Below are positions 35,301 to 50,300 of a DNA stretch of 64,000 nucleotides, piece by piece. The stretch is from Diogma glabrata. Taxonomy: Eukaryota; Arthropoda; Insecta; Diptera; Cylindrotomidae. The notes under the pieces were generated by a model. That model was not told where the DNA came from. It saw only the letters and a list, made by a program, of their open reading frames with translations, and did not search any database. How positions within the stretch are numbered: position 1 is the stretch's first letter; each line of letters begins with the position of its first letter. Location: positions 83,707,676 through 83,771,675 of the forward strand of contig OY856186.1 of the NCBI GenBank assembly GCA_963693315.1, read 5' to 3'. A program made the translations under genes and the position numbers.

Positions 35301-38300
35301 TTAAATTTTTCTTTTTGATCTAAAATCAAATTCCAACCGGCTTTAGTTTTAATTTGTAACTTTTTTGATATCATGTCAAAATCTAACTAACTAAAAATTA
35401 TGCAAAATCATTGTTTAAATATTCTAAACGAATGGGGCGAAGGAGATGACCATTCAAAAAAAAAAATTGTATATTTCTCTCTGTTGCTGTATTTTCCCAA
35501 ACAAAGGAATTTAATCGGTTTTTATTTTAGAATGAGATCGTCAAACAATTGCAAAAAAAAAGAAAGGTCAACAACATATAATTCGTGTTTGTTTACGTTG
35601 CAGTTATTAAAGATTATAGAGAGAACGAAATAACAATAACCACGAAATGCATCAATTTGTTAACAGATTTACAATCCCATACATTTCAATAGGAGATTGT
35701 ATCTGTTAGTATCAACAAAAAAAATAGAAAAATGCAATTACAACTACATGAATTTTACTTTCGTTTGATTAAAACAAAGTAGAAGAATGTTTACGAATTT
35801 AAGCAATGCTAATTGGGAGATTGATAGTTTTTTAATAGAAATCGATACTGAATCAACACGACGTGTTGTTGTAGCAACGCGATTAATTAATGGTATTGAT
35901 AATGGATCAGGTAATGTATTTTCGTTGTACCAAGTTGTTGTTTTATGTAGTTACGGATGTTAAACTTTAGGATTATCAAGTAGTGAGTTTATAAGGGAGA
36001 GAAAAGATAGAACAGTGTGGTGACTGAAGGGAATGTATCCTTGACTGTTCGTTGATCGTTAAATCTCACCACCAAGGCACACATTTCCCTCCATCCACCA
36101 ATACAGAACCTGATCTCGTTCTGGAGTGGGGTGTAGACTCTCTTGTAAATACTACTGGTTAGATAATTCCTCAGATTGCGGCATAACAGTTCTTATATTT
36201 ACATACTGTTCTGTCTTGATCTAGTTTTATACAATTAAAACTAGCATTAAATTATTATATAGATATAGTTTTATTATTTATTATTATTGACAATGGCAAT
36301 TACATACTTTCATTAGACAGAGTTATTACTATATGTCGTCTTTATATATCTGCTGTATAAAGCAGGGTATACACTATGCAATATGATGTTAACGTTAAGT
36401 CATGTCTACACAACATCTCCCCTTTAAACATTTGAGGATTTCTTTTATTATTTGAATTCTATACATTTTAATTAGACATTATTATTTTTTATAACTGATT
36501 CCAGGTATTCAAGTATTTCTTTGATTTTCTTAATTCTATAAATTTTCATTAGAAATTAATATTATAATAATAATAATTTCGATTATCGTTTTATTTTTAA
36601 TTCCTATCATAACATTGCAGATAACTTGGTGGTTTGGAAATTCGACCAGTTCTGGTTACGTATGCAGAATGATCTATATTTCTCGGAAATGAATCATTTG
36701 CCTGATGATTATTAAATTCGATAATATTTAAATTCGAATTATTACAATTGTGCGCACTATTCCTCCTCTCCCTGATTAAGTTGTTGTTTGGATAATTATA
36801 ATGAAAATTAGGTTCATTTTTTGATTTTCTTAAATGTTTAGAATTTCTACGCAATATGTTCTGATCTTCATCTATTTTTGCTGGTCTCCAGATATTTTTA
36901 TATTGATATAATACATTTTGACCTGGATTAAACTCTGCTCTAGATTTTGCTGTTTTGTCATATTGATTTTTTACGTCTTTTTGACTATTTATTAATTGCT
37001 CTCTTATCGAGGTTTCAACTTTTGGCTCCAGTAATGCATCTTTACTTGGGATTTTTGTTCGGGTAGTTTGACTAAACAAAATTTGTGATGGGGACGCGTT
37101 AAGTTTTGCTATAGGATGATTCCTGTATTCTAATAATGCATACTCAATATCTTTTCCGTCGTCCATCGCTTTTTTAATTAGATTTTTTGCAATGTTGACA
37201 GCTTTTTCAGCTTGTCCATCGGATTGTGGATATCTTGGACTGGATGTTCTAAATAGGAAATTCCACTCGGTGCTAAACTTGGTGCATTCTCTAGATGAAA
37301 ACGGTACATTGTCTGATATTGCTACCTTGGGTATGCCATGAGTATAGCAAATATTGTTTTGAGCTTTTTAATTATTTCGCATGATTGTTTATTTTCAAGT
37401 GGTACGACATCAATCCACTTAGAAAAATAGTTATTAACAACAAGATAATCTCTACCACCATAATGCAGAATATCACAACATATTTTCTCAAACGGTAGTT
37501 GTGGTACTTCGTGTTTAATAAGAGGTTCTTTCACATTCGAGGGTAAGTATTTCTCACATATAGGACATTTACTTATAAAACTTTCGATATCTGTGTCTAT
37601 CCCCAGCCAGTACAAAATATTTCGAGCTCTTTGTTTGCTTTTTGTCATACCAGTGTGACTTTCATGCAGCTTGTTTAGCATGTCATTTATGAGAACTCGT
37701 GGAACCATCACACGACTTCCTAGATATACCAAATTTTCTGCCACAGAAATGTCATTTTTGAATTTAAAATATGATTTTACAATTTCAGGTAATTGTTTTT
37801 TGTCTGAGGGCCAACCTTCCCGATTTATTTTTATCAAACAGGCTAATACTTCATCTTTCCGTGTTTCTTCTTAGAATCGTATTTTCCAAGGATCAATGAT
37901 ATCAATAGTGTGAACTACTTCTGCAAATTCTTTAAATTCGTCTGTATTTTCATCTTTTAAATAAGATCTAGGCAAGTGGTCGGTAATATGTAATTCTTTA
38001 CCTAGAACATATTTTATTGTCAAATCATAATTAAGTAGTTTTAATTTCATTCGTTTTAACCGAGATGAATTTATTTTTTGTATTTCGTTTTTAATTACTC
38101 CTACTAAGGGTTTATGGTCAGAGTGAATTTCAACCGATCTACCATAAATATAAAATGAAATTTTACACAATTATAAACTATTTCCTTCTCCACCTGTGCG
38201 TAATTTATCCCGGTGTTTGTTAAGCTTCTTGAAGCAAATGCTTTTGGCTGTTTATTTTGCAAAAGAACACAACCCACACCTGAGGGTCTCTCAAAGGTTG

Positions 38301-41300
38301 CGTTATTTCAGCCATATTTGGAATAAAGCTTCTTAAGTAATTGGCCATTCCCAAAAACCTCTGAAGTTCTTTCTTTGATTTAGGATTTTCCATATTGGTA
38401 ATGGCTCTGGTTCTTTCAGGATCAGATCTATAGCCCTCCGCATTAAATATCTACCCTAAAAATTTAACTTGCTCTACTTTATATTGCACTTTTTTCAGCA
38501 TTAAATTTGATATTTAAGGTTTTGGCCCTATCGACAATTTTTTTTAAGTTTCGGTCATGCTCCTCTTCAGTTTTACCTGTTATGATACTATCATCAATGT
38601 AAATATAAACCCCCTCTAAATCACCGAAATGTTTTTCGTTAAACTTTTGAAACTGTTCGGGAGCCATATTTATACCGAAGGGTAGCCGTAAGAATTTGTA
38701 AGTGCCAAAGAGGGTCCTAAAAGCACAGAGATTTGAAGATTTATTGGTTAGCTTAATTTGATACAATCCGTCCTTCTAGTCAAAAATAGTAAACTATTTT
38801 ACTCCAGATAATCATTAAATCCTCCAACGTAGGTATCATATAAGATTCTTTTTTGATAGCACGCTTTAGTTCCTGTGGATCGAGGCATAACCTTGCCGTA
38901 TTATCGTAACCGAGGTTGCTAACCCATTCACTAGGTTCAAGGACAGGTTCAATAATTTTCTGTTCCTCTAATTGATCTAATTTTGATTTGACAATTTCTC
39001 TAAGTTTTACTGGAATTTTTCTCGCAGGTTTTGAAACCGGATTAACATTGTCTTTTAAATAAATTTTTAAGGCATCGGGAAATTCTCTGAGTCCTTTAAA
39101 AAGTTCTTTATTTTTCTCAATAAAAATTTGTTTCTCCGTTTTTAAGGAATGAGTTCGTTGAATTAATTTTAATTTTTTACACACGCGTAAACTTAGTACA
39201 GGAGTAGTTTCACAATCTACTATAATAAATTCTTCGATAAATATTCTATTTCCACAATTTATATGACTTATATTAATTTTTACTGAACCTACTGGTCGAA
39301 TTTTCGTGCCATCATATGCTATCAGCAATATTCGAGTCTTTTCCATTTGATTATTCAAATTTAATTTTTTAAATATTGAAATTGGGATAACATTGGCCTC
39401 AGCACCTGTATCCAATTTAAATCTATCCCTAACGTTATTTAACTCAATAATTTCATACCAACTTTCATTCTCCTCATTATCATATATAATTTTATTTAGG
39501 GATTCTATTCTTCTAAAGTCATATGACTCATTGTTACAACTATCAATATCACTAGCACAAATTTCTCGTATTCAGTTTTAATGGAATTTATTTCAATTTA
39601 ATTTCTATGTTTTTTAAAATGGCGTCACGGCGTCACAAGAATTTTATTTTTATTTCACTTAAACTTTGATTTAATGTTTTTATTTTCTTATTATTTAATC
39701 GCGTTTCAACTGCGCCATGTTCTGTCTTGATCTAGTTTTATACAATTAAAACTAGCATTAAATTATTATATAGATATATTTTTATTATTTATTATTATTT
39801 ACAATGGCAATTACATGCTTTCATTAGACAGAGTTATTACTATATGTCATCTTTATGTATCTGCTGTATAAAGCAGGGTATACACTATGCATTATGATGT
39901 TAACGTTAAGTCATGTCTACACAACTCATACCACGTGTTAGTAACACCACTATACACTATACAAATTTTACACCACTGCAAAATTTTATCAGTGAACTCT
40001 CACATTTAACTGCAATTAGATAATTTTAATTTGTTTATAAAGTGTTTTAATTTAGAAACGTTTAGAAACGTTATAGAAACGTTTGACTCATAAAAGTAAA
40101 GTGCAGATCTGGGTAGTAACCGGGTTTACTAAGGGTTTACAAAAATTACCAAAATTTATCGTATTCAAAAAAAAAATTAAAAAGATTTATAGATTTAGAT
40201 TTATATAGGCTCATGACATCCGTCATTCCCACAGACAAGTGGAATATCGTATTGATCAGACGGAACGAACGAGGATTTCACTTCGAAATTATTCATTATC
40301 TATATATGTACTTACAAAGTAAACTTATATACGAATTTTAAATGTCATATCTTAACTGTCAATAATAATTACCTTTCTATGCATGAAAAACAAAATTAAT
40401 TTCGGTGTGGTTACTGTAATTATTATTTATTAAAACTAAGTTTTTAGATTATGTTAAAACCCCCATCTGCTCCGGTAGGCCACAACATAATCTGGCGTAG
40501 TTGATAGGATAGGTTGAAGTTTAATGCAGTCAAAATTACAGTAACCACAGCGAAATTAATTTTATTTCTAATGCCTAGGATGGTAATTATTATTGTCAGT
40601 TGATGTTTAACAAATTGGTATATAAGCTTTCTTTGTAAATACATATATATATATAATGCATAATTTCAAAGTGAAATCCACAGTTCCTTCAGTTTGATCG
40701 AAATGAGACTCCACTTGTCTGTGGGAATGAGGGACGTCATGAGCCAATATAAATCTAAATCTATAAATCTTAATTAGTTATAAAAAAATTTAGTTGTAAA
40801 CCAATTATTTCAATAAACTCAACATAATTTAATAACAAAAATCACGGCATAAACAAAATATTGTATTTCAATAGCCCACAAGCCTATACCTATTGCAGAA
40901 AAATAAAAAAAGGCTGATCCACAGAGAAACAGAAGAAAATATTCAAAGTGAACCACCTATAAATAACTTTTATCCAAGATTCAAAAATTTCACTATCATG
41001 ACATATACGAGAGAAGAATCCATACTAATCCACGGAGTTAACTTTTCCCTATCAGCCGAAATCAGTTCGAACCATTTTAATGAATTAGCAATAGACTTCG
41101 AAGCAGCTTTGGTGGGTGAATTAGTTCGATTAAAAGCAGTTTGCGCGTTACAAATCCGAAAAGAATAGGCGAGTATAATAATAAAGTGTTAGATTTCATT
41201 CAAGATAGTCGTGCAATTTTTTTGGCTAGGGATCCTAGCTCAGTGTTTGAATTATCTGTAAGTCATTATATAAGGGACTGTTAAAGTATTTTTTAAACGA

Positions 41301-44300
41301 TGTTGGAAGTACACCATGATGAATCTGTGGTTTACCAAAAATCCATAAAAAAAATATGCCAATTAAACCAATAGCTTTGTATTGTAGTGCACCAGCTTAC
41401 AAATTATGTTAAAAATTTAATGATCTTTTTCTGAACAACATCAGTTTTATTTTAACTTATTCTATTAAAAATCCAGTAGATGTATAGTTAATAGAATTAG
41501 CCAAGTTAATTGTTTGTCTAATGCCAAATTAGTCTCTTTCGATGTAGTTAGCTTATTCACTTCAGTTCCGATTGAAGTTTTGACTAGTATAGTTTACAGA
41601 TATATAGAACGCAATTGTACTGATGCGGAGATCCGTGCAGATTATAAGACTATTTTTAATACATGTTACGAACAAAATTATTTTTGTTATGATAATAAAT
41701 ATTATAAATATTCTGATGGTCTGCCGATGGGCAGACCCTAGTCCTTTTTCCCTATTGTTAGCTGATATTTTTAAGACCCACTCTGAAGCATCAATCCATT
41801 CTCCAGCAAACCCACTTCGTAAAAATATAATTTTTGGGTATAGATATACGGATGATGCACTATGTTGCTGGCAAGGAACTAATAGAGTGTTAAACTGTTT
41901 TCTATCCTGGCTTAACGCCCAATTTTTGACAATTGATTTTTACTAAAAAGCTAGACATTTTGGAATCATATGAAGTTAGGAAGGCTTTGTTTTTAAAACA
42001 GAATATTTTGAATGAAGAAACAGAAATTCTCTTTTATCCTTTAATCGATCCGTCTCTATTCCATTAATAATTATATAACTAGTATTTTATTACCCGACTT
42101 TTAAATTTTTGTGTCCTCCCTATCCCAATACTACCAATATCTCTTTTGTTCTTTGATTAATGACAGGATAAGACACTGCATTTTAATTTTATTTTCCTTC
42201 TGTATAGGTGTCACCAATGCGGTTATTGTTCTTGGTGTTTTTCTACTTATAGACCAGTCAAAAGAGCTTTTTGTGAGGAAAAAATTAGTAACAGGATAAA
42301 AACTATTGGATAAATAAGAAAATATTGCGCAAATGATGGGAAACATAAATTAAACGAGATCCGAGTTACGGGAGTGAAATGAGGTGAGCTTTTAGGGGTA
42401 GAAAATGGTTTTTCATGATTTTCAGCGAAACTAGAGCTTCTATCGAAAAAAATTTTAAGCAAAAGTTGTAGATAATAAAAAGGTCTATAACTTTTAAACC
42501 AGCCATTTTTTCACATAACCTATAATTTGCCATGAAAATAGAAAAAACCGAGAAAGAAAGTCTTTTCGTTTTTAATTTTTATCTCCCGAAAATAAATATT
42601 TTTTTTCACAAAATTTGTGGAAAACGTACCTTATTATGTCTCTAATACGCTGTAATTTTTTGGAATCACAATATTTCTTTTTACGTTTGATTTTGATTTT
42701 AAACCAAAAAAGTGACCTCATTTTCACACGAAAGTTCTCCTGTGCTGGAAACAGTTTTTTCAAAAAAATCAGTAATCTTTATTTTTGTTGAAACGTCTAC
42801 TTTTAGATGGTGTGAAAAAAATGAACATTTCCATGGAAAAAAATTATATTTTTTAAAGATTTCAACGGTAAATTTTAACAAATAATAAAAATTTTTAAAC
42901 AATCATTGTAAATAACTTTAAAATTAAGTTTATTCAGTTTTTCGCATTTGTTTGAAAACGTTTCCGTGTTCATGTTATCTTAATGTTTATTTTTTTTCCA
43001 CCATCTAAAAGTAGATGTTTCAACAAACATAATGATTATTGTTTTTTTTGAAAAAACTGTTTTCCATACAGGAGAACTTTCGTGTGAAAATGAGGTAACT
43101 TTTTTGGTTTAAAATCAATATTAAACGTAAAAATAAATATTTTGATTTCAAAAAATTATAGCCTATTAGGGACATAATAAGGTAAGTTTCCACCGAAAAG
43201 TGTGAAAAAAATGGGATTTTTTGTGGGAGATAAAAATTAAAAATGAAAAAGCCTTTTTTTCTATTTTTTTTCTATTTTCACGGCAAATCATATGTTATGT
43301 GAAAAAATGGCTGGTTTAAAAGTTATAGACCTTTTTATTACCTACAACTTTTGCCTTTAACTTTTTTCGATAGAAGCTCTAGTTTCGCTGAAAATCATGA
43401 AAAACCATTTTCTACCCCTAAAAGCTCACCCCATTTCACCCCCGTAACGTAAAAACGTGTAATATGTGATCACGTTTAATTTATGTTTCCATCATCTGCG
43501 AAATATTTTTTTATTTATCCAATAGTTTTCATCCTGTTACTAATTTTTTCAACTTTTTTCCTGTTTTTAGGGTATCTAGACTGGTCTATTAGTAATTAAA
43601 GATATATGTTAATTTTAAGTTTATGTTGAATATTTTATTGTTTTCTCTTTTTAGTTGTTTTGGTTTGCAATTCATGTATAATCTTGTTTATTTTGTGTTG
43701 TTGTCTTTTTGTTGAATTTGTTTTCATTGTTAAAATTGTGTATATAAATGTAGAATATTTCTCATATTAATAAATACTACTGAATATGGTCTATCAAACC
43801 GAAATACATATATATTGAGTATAAAAAATTTTCTTTGGGTTTTTACAAATTGACTTCTAAAGTTATTCTGCGTAAAGTAACAAATGGTATACATAAGCTT
43901 ATAAAATTCTAGTTTTGGATGAAATTTTAAGTTTTAATATTATTATATGTAGTTTTATTTGAAACCAAATATTTTTGAGAAAAATAAAATAAATGAAATT
44001 AACGTTGACCATTTTCCGATCTACAGAACAGATTTTTGTTGGTCATTACAGAGTCCCTGTTTCGGCGCCAAATTAAAAAGAAAATGTCTATTGAGCAGAT
44101 TTTTGTTGGTCGTTACCTTACTTTGAAAAGTGAGTTCTATTCGAGAATCGAGATAGCGTTTTATTTGATACAGCGTTCGATTCGAATGATTATATCATAT
44201 TTTAAAAAACCCGAAAAATTGCACACTCTCATATACAACATCTAGGCGTTGTTTTCGGGGGAAGACGGTAGCGATTTTAAAGCCGTTATTTATGTTTAGT

Positions 44301-47300
44301 TATTTATGCTATGTTATTTGCAGTTATTTATGTTTATATATAAATATGCATTTGGGTAAATAACAAATCTTTAAATTTAAAAAAAAATAAAGAAAAATGG
44401 TACTTTTTTAAATTGCCATCTTTGACAAATTAAAATTAATATTTTCAAGCAGGCTTAATCCCACGTGGAAATGGGTTTTTGCTTTAGTGTAATAATATTT
44501 TTGCTAAATAACAAATTGTAGTTGCTATGGTATTTTGATGTAATTTTGCAAAGTTTTTAAATCAAAGCAACCATGAAAAAATGGAATATGAATTTTGACT
44601 GTTATGTTGTTGATTTTTAATTTAATATTTTAAAATAAATCTCGTTTATATATTTACTATCATAGAAAAAATATCATTTCCTACTCGAGAGTAAAACATT
44701 TTACGTTCGTGAAATTATTCAACGCGTCTTGTGATACAAATTTTCTCTCACGAAAAAGCTGCGTTTTCATCTCTTGTAGCAAAATGTACTATTTTTTCAT
44801 ATAATGTGAGAATGAAAATACTGAAAAGGTAATAAACTTATCACATTGTTACCGTCTCATATATAAATTTAGGAAACATAGTATCTCAACTGCTGGAATT
44901 TTAACGAAAAAATGAAAAAATTAAGTCTAATTTTTTGAATTGTAGCAATTACAAATGAGATCCAGATCAAAGACATCATGTTATTGTTATGTTTGTCATG
45001 TTATCATGTTATTGTCATGTTATCATGTTATATATAATATAGAATTGATAACAAAATTAATCTCCAGTAATTAGTCAACTAATGACCTACCTAACGAATT
45101 GATAACATGTTTTCAAAAGATATGGAATAAGAATTTTGCTCTTTTGTTTAGATTAGCTTAATCAATTTTGATATATTCAGTTTGGTTACAGTTCTAGGTG
45201 AGTTATTTTGATTGTTAATCTTACTTAGTTGATTATTTTGATCAACATGACATCCGTTGCCGAGCAATCTCAATTATGTTCAGAATAAAATTCGACAATA
45301 ATACTAGCATTGAACATGTAATGTTATTACTTATTACAACGTATTTGTAGTTACACTTTGCCCTAAACTTGAAGTTGTTTTTCATTCTTACTAATCCTTT
45401 GTTTTTAAAATTTACATACCACGTGTTAATAACACAATTAAAAAATTTTTAATTTTTTTCGGTAAACTTTCACATTTAATTGCAATTAGATAATTTTAGT
45501 TGTTTATATTGTGACGATTATGGAAGACGATAGAACACAACACAATAAAACATCTTTCGAGAAAATACTCTTTAGAAAAAGTAGTTCTACAAAAGAAATA
45601 TGAAAATCAATAAAAGATAACAACGTAACCAAAGTAAATACGTAATAGTAAGCTTTTGATTCCTAGATCCTATAAGAATTGGTTAATCTATTACAGAATA
45701 GGTAAATAAACAAATTGAAAAGAATAGATTTTACACCTATGTGTTAATATTTGAAGACCGTGTTATTACGTTTATGTTGAAAAAAAAGGTTTGTGTTCTA
45801 GAATATTATCGACATATCGAGGCTATTTCGTGTAGTATATATAAGAGGTATTGTTAGAGGATAAGATCAGTATAAAACTATTTGCGATAGAATTGAGTAT
45901 AAAATTTAGCAGTGGTATAGGCGAGTTGAAATTAACAGTGTTATAAGTAGAAATTATTGTAAGTGATATTGTGAAAAATTGTAACAGAATTATAAATGGT
46001 GAATTATTGTTAGTACAAGAACAACTAAGGGGAATAGTAGTAGAAGGAATATTTTTATAAAATCTTGAACGAATAAAATTATAACGTTTAGAAATTCATT
46101 GTGTTTTAATTTCCTCATTTAGTGATCGAACTAAATAATTGTAACTTGGCTAAGAAATGTTACAATATAGTGTTAATGAATATATATTAAGCATGATATT
46201 TGAAAATTTGAGTAAAAAATCTCATGTTTATTGCATGCAAGATAATAAATATTGTATGTAATACGTTATTAAATAATGCCCTACACTTCAAAAGCAAATT
46301 AGAATACTATTGATAATTTCTCAGTTATTTATTTTGGTATGAAACTAGGTTACAGTGACTAGATTTCAACATTGATAAAGTGAGACACAATTGACCAGGG
46401 CATGAGGATTTTTGATGAAAAATTTTGTTTATATGGAGCTTCAAAAATTTTCTGCAGATGACATTGCCATAGTTGTTGTAGCCAAGAACTTCACGGACAT
46501 CACAATCAACTGTAACCAGACTATAACCAGCGTTAGAGGCCGAACAGCACAGTACTAGAGTTGGCCGATCACAAAACGGAAGTCGTACTAATGAGTAGCA
46601 GAAAAGTGGTGGAAAGTATCGATATCCAGGTGGGTGGACAGATCATAAAATCTGGCAAGCACCTGAAGTATCTTGGAGTCGTTCTAGACCACAGACTCAA
46701 CTTTAAAGACCTCTTTATGTACGCTGGTGATAAAGCCAAACGAGTGGGGGCTGCTATTGCAAGGCTTATGCCAAACATTGGCGGACCTAGATAACCGATC
46801 AGAAAGCTTCTCGGTAGCATTAACATATCAATAATGATGAATGCGGCACCAATATGGGCTTCAGCGGTGGAAACGCCATCTTATGTTAGACCTACAAAAA
46901 CGGCCTACAGACTGACATCATTGCGCATTTGCTGTGCTTTTCGCACGGTGTCTGACGAGCCTGTAAATGTTATTGCGGATAAAAACGATATTGCAGCAAA
47001 AAAGATATCGGCTCTGCGTATAGCAGCGTGAAATGATAGGGACCGACAAACACGCGAAGACTTCAACATGGACAGTCATATAGAATGGCAAGCGAAATGG
47101 GAAGCTTCAACCAACGGATGATGGACCATTGTGATGATCCCTGACATAAAAGCATGGACATCAAGAAAACACGGTTATGTCAACCATCATTTGACGCAGA
47201 TGATCTCAGGCCATGGATGTTTCCGTGCATACTTTTACAAGTATAAGCACGTAACGGATCCAAACTGCCTCTACTGTGAGGATAAGACCGAGAACGCTGA

Positions 47301-50300
47301 ACACGTGCTAATCGAACGCGGAAGGTTTGCAAACGCACGAAGACTTATTGAGCAGCAAATGGGAGAGTTAATCACGCCGCATAGCCTCATGCAATTTATG
47401 CTAAGCTCAAAAGACAATTGGGACATAGCGAATGAGATCATCACAAGTATGATGAAACGACTGAGGCAAGACGAACGAAGAGCAGCCATACTAACACTAC
47501 ACAGCAACACTACGACAACACATAATAATCGGGAGAGTAATACACTCAACCCTTGCTCTGCGAAGAAATACCTTAATTGGTGGTAGCGCAGGGATACAAC
47601 AGGACCACAAGAGCAAGGCAGATGTTTTTACCCGGCAAGGACCCGTGATCGCCTGGAAAGTCGAGTTCCAGGTGGATTTTTTTGAAACGATTCATCTCCC
47701 TACGAAAACAAAAAAAAAACACACACACACCATATCTCACATCAAAATTGCCCTACGGAGTAGGATGCCTATGGGTGCTTTCCAAACGACGACGACGACC
47801 CAACTTTTCTTATAAGTTTTGGCCTGTTTAAAAAGGAATATCATATTAATTTTTTTAGGTTAGCTCTCGTTTTTGAGACATTATTTTTGAGATTTTTGGT
47901 GAACAAAACGGTTATTCCAGTTTTTGAATCGCATATTTTACAAAACAAACAAATTTAATATATTAATGAAACAAGTGCATAGTAAAGATACTAACAAACA
48001 TTTTGAGCTATTTTTGTAAAAATCCATCAAGGATTCTGAAAAAAATCAAAAATTTATGTTTTTTTTTTAAATTTATCCATATTGAACGCCATAAATTTTG
48101 AACAAACAATGATTTTAAATTTTTGTTTATTTCTTGGAGTCTACAATTAATTCAATATCCTTTTTTAAGTTAAAAAACACGAATTTCGGTTCAGGTTGCA
48201 TCAAGTTATCCAGGTTTTTCCTAAAAAAGTTAAAACTCAAGATTTCGAAAAAAAATTTTTACTAAGAATAATTTAAATTCTGCAACATAATTGATTTATA
48301 TATGAGTTGTTACACAGATTTTCGAGATGAAATTGCGAGTTATGGTCAAAACCTGGTCGCAACACAACGTTAAAACGTTAAATGAACATTTTCTCTATTG
48401 TAGCATCTTGAATATGTTAAGTTACAGTTGACATAACTATTTTTCGACATCCACGGTTTATCTTCATTCAATTTTATGGCGAAGTACTAAAGATATGCAA
48501 TTCATATATATGGATCGATTTTTTTAGCACGATGTATTATGCAAATTTCACGAATAAAACAAAATGAATTTGGACTATTCTTACATTTGAAACTTTTTGA
48601 GACGCCATTTACATAAATTCAACTTTACACTTTACTATTTTAAAAGAACTTTACTTTCTTTACTTTTACGCATCTGTATAACAAAATCTAAATGTATCCT
48701 TGCTCTAAAATATATCAAATTGACAAGAGGACGTTGATTCGTATTCCTAAGATATTTAATTTTAAAGGTTTTTTGTCCAACAACAATTCGAATTTTTCAT
48801 TATTTTTTCGAACTTCAGTGGTTAAAATGTTTTGTTGATAAAAATTATTCGAAAATATATGAACAGTTAGAAATTTAGACGGACTAAAAACCTTTAAAAT
48901 TAAATATCTCAAGAACACGAATTAATGCCTCTATGTCAATTTGATATATTTTAAAGTAAGGATAGAACTACATTTAAAAAAAAAGTTAAAATTTAATTGA
49001 TTTTAAAATTTTTTGTTAATGGAAGTTGTTTGAAAAAATTATGAAAAATTAGAATTTTTAATCGGACTAAAATCTTTAAAATTACATATCTCAAGAACAC
49101 GAGTTAACGCCTCTTTGTAAATTTGGAATGTTTTAGAGTTAGAATAGAATTGTTTTCAGAAAAAAAAAAATTAATTAAATGCCAATTGACTTTCGACCCT
49201 CTTTCGCCATCTTCAAAACAGTTTTTTTTAATATTTTTATTTAAAAATTAATTTTTTTTCAAACGACTAACTAATCATCTATCAAACAAAAAAAAGTTTG
49301 ATGAAATCGGTATAGCCGTTATTGAGCAATTTAATTTGAGGCCGTATGCCCTATGTTGAGGCCCTTTGCTCAAACTTTTGATGCACGTTGGGGCCCTATA
49401 CTTAGGGCACCCTATGCTCTAACTATTTACTTTAAGAAAATTGTAAAATAAGTTTTAATTTTATTTTGTTCATACTACTTATATGCCAAGTTGAGGAAAA
49501 TCAAAAATGGTCAAGTCTTCACATCTCGGTCAAGAACACGTTTTTCATCCCCTGTGAATTAACACATAATGAAGATTTAACATTATTAAAAAATTGGAAA
49601 AGCTAGTTGTATTATCTTCTAAGTTTTCCAGAATATAATGAAATCAGTAACATTAAATTCTTGTGATCCGTTTTATAATTTCAGGTTATTTGACAAATTA
49701 TTTAAATAATATTTATCCAATCAATAGATCAATTTTTCAAATGAATTTAGTTGTATTATGTTTTTTGGTCTAAACTTTTAGAAATATGTACAGATAGGTT
49801 TAACAAAATATTTCTTTTAAATTTGTGGTCAAACCCATAACGACTGGCTACTGAAAAATTAATAATTAGATTCTAACAAAATCTCCTCAAAACACAAGTT
49901 AAATAAAAGTGTATAAACAGTAAAGAATTAGGGATGAATTCAGACTTTATACAAAGTACTATTTGTATTGTAAGGTTACTCAAAAAAATCAAAATTAATT
50001 AATTTAAACTAACAAAAAGACTCGAAATCTAAATAATAATCAAAAATTCTAACAAAAATTTGGATTATTTATATCTTTTTAAAACTTGAATTATGTTGTA
50101 TAAGTTATTAGTATACTAATTACTGAAGATTATTTTGTATAAAGTTCTTTATTATGTTTAATTAACTACATTCTACAAGAACAACAAGAAAATAATTATG
50201 TTGTTTAATCTCTTGATCCCAGTTTTAATTACTCATGTCAAAATATTACACTTAGTTGTTTCATATTTCCGTAAATAATTTATGAAATAAGTCTTTAACT

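Larger units (their letters stand above)
36207..39926 (-). mobile_element. Ty3/gypsy LTR retrotransposon, gag-less and decayed
   Basis: Two 209-bp LTRs flank the element and a CATAC target duplication brackets it (36202-36206 and 39927-39931). The minus strand gives LTR, a primer site starting TGGCGCAGTTG (tRNA-Ser-like as in the 297/17.6 group), pol in the order protease, reverse transcriptase, RNase H, integrase, then a polypurine tract and LTR. The order reverse transcriptase before integrase defines Ty3/gypsy. Almost all of gag is absent: only about 300 bp lie between the primer site and protease. There is no env. Confidence 0.9.

Noticed and set aside
36690..36715. CTGATGA at 36697, tested as a hammerhead.
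   Set aside because: It lies within the gypsy integrase C-terminal coding region and lacks the other core elements.
44036..44245. 69-codon plus-strand frame.
   Set aside because: Lies across a 20-base direct repeat in AT-rich intron DNA, with no homology that I recognise.
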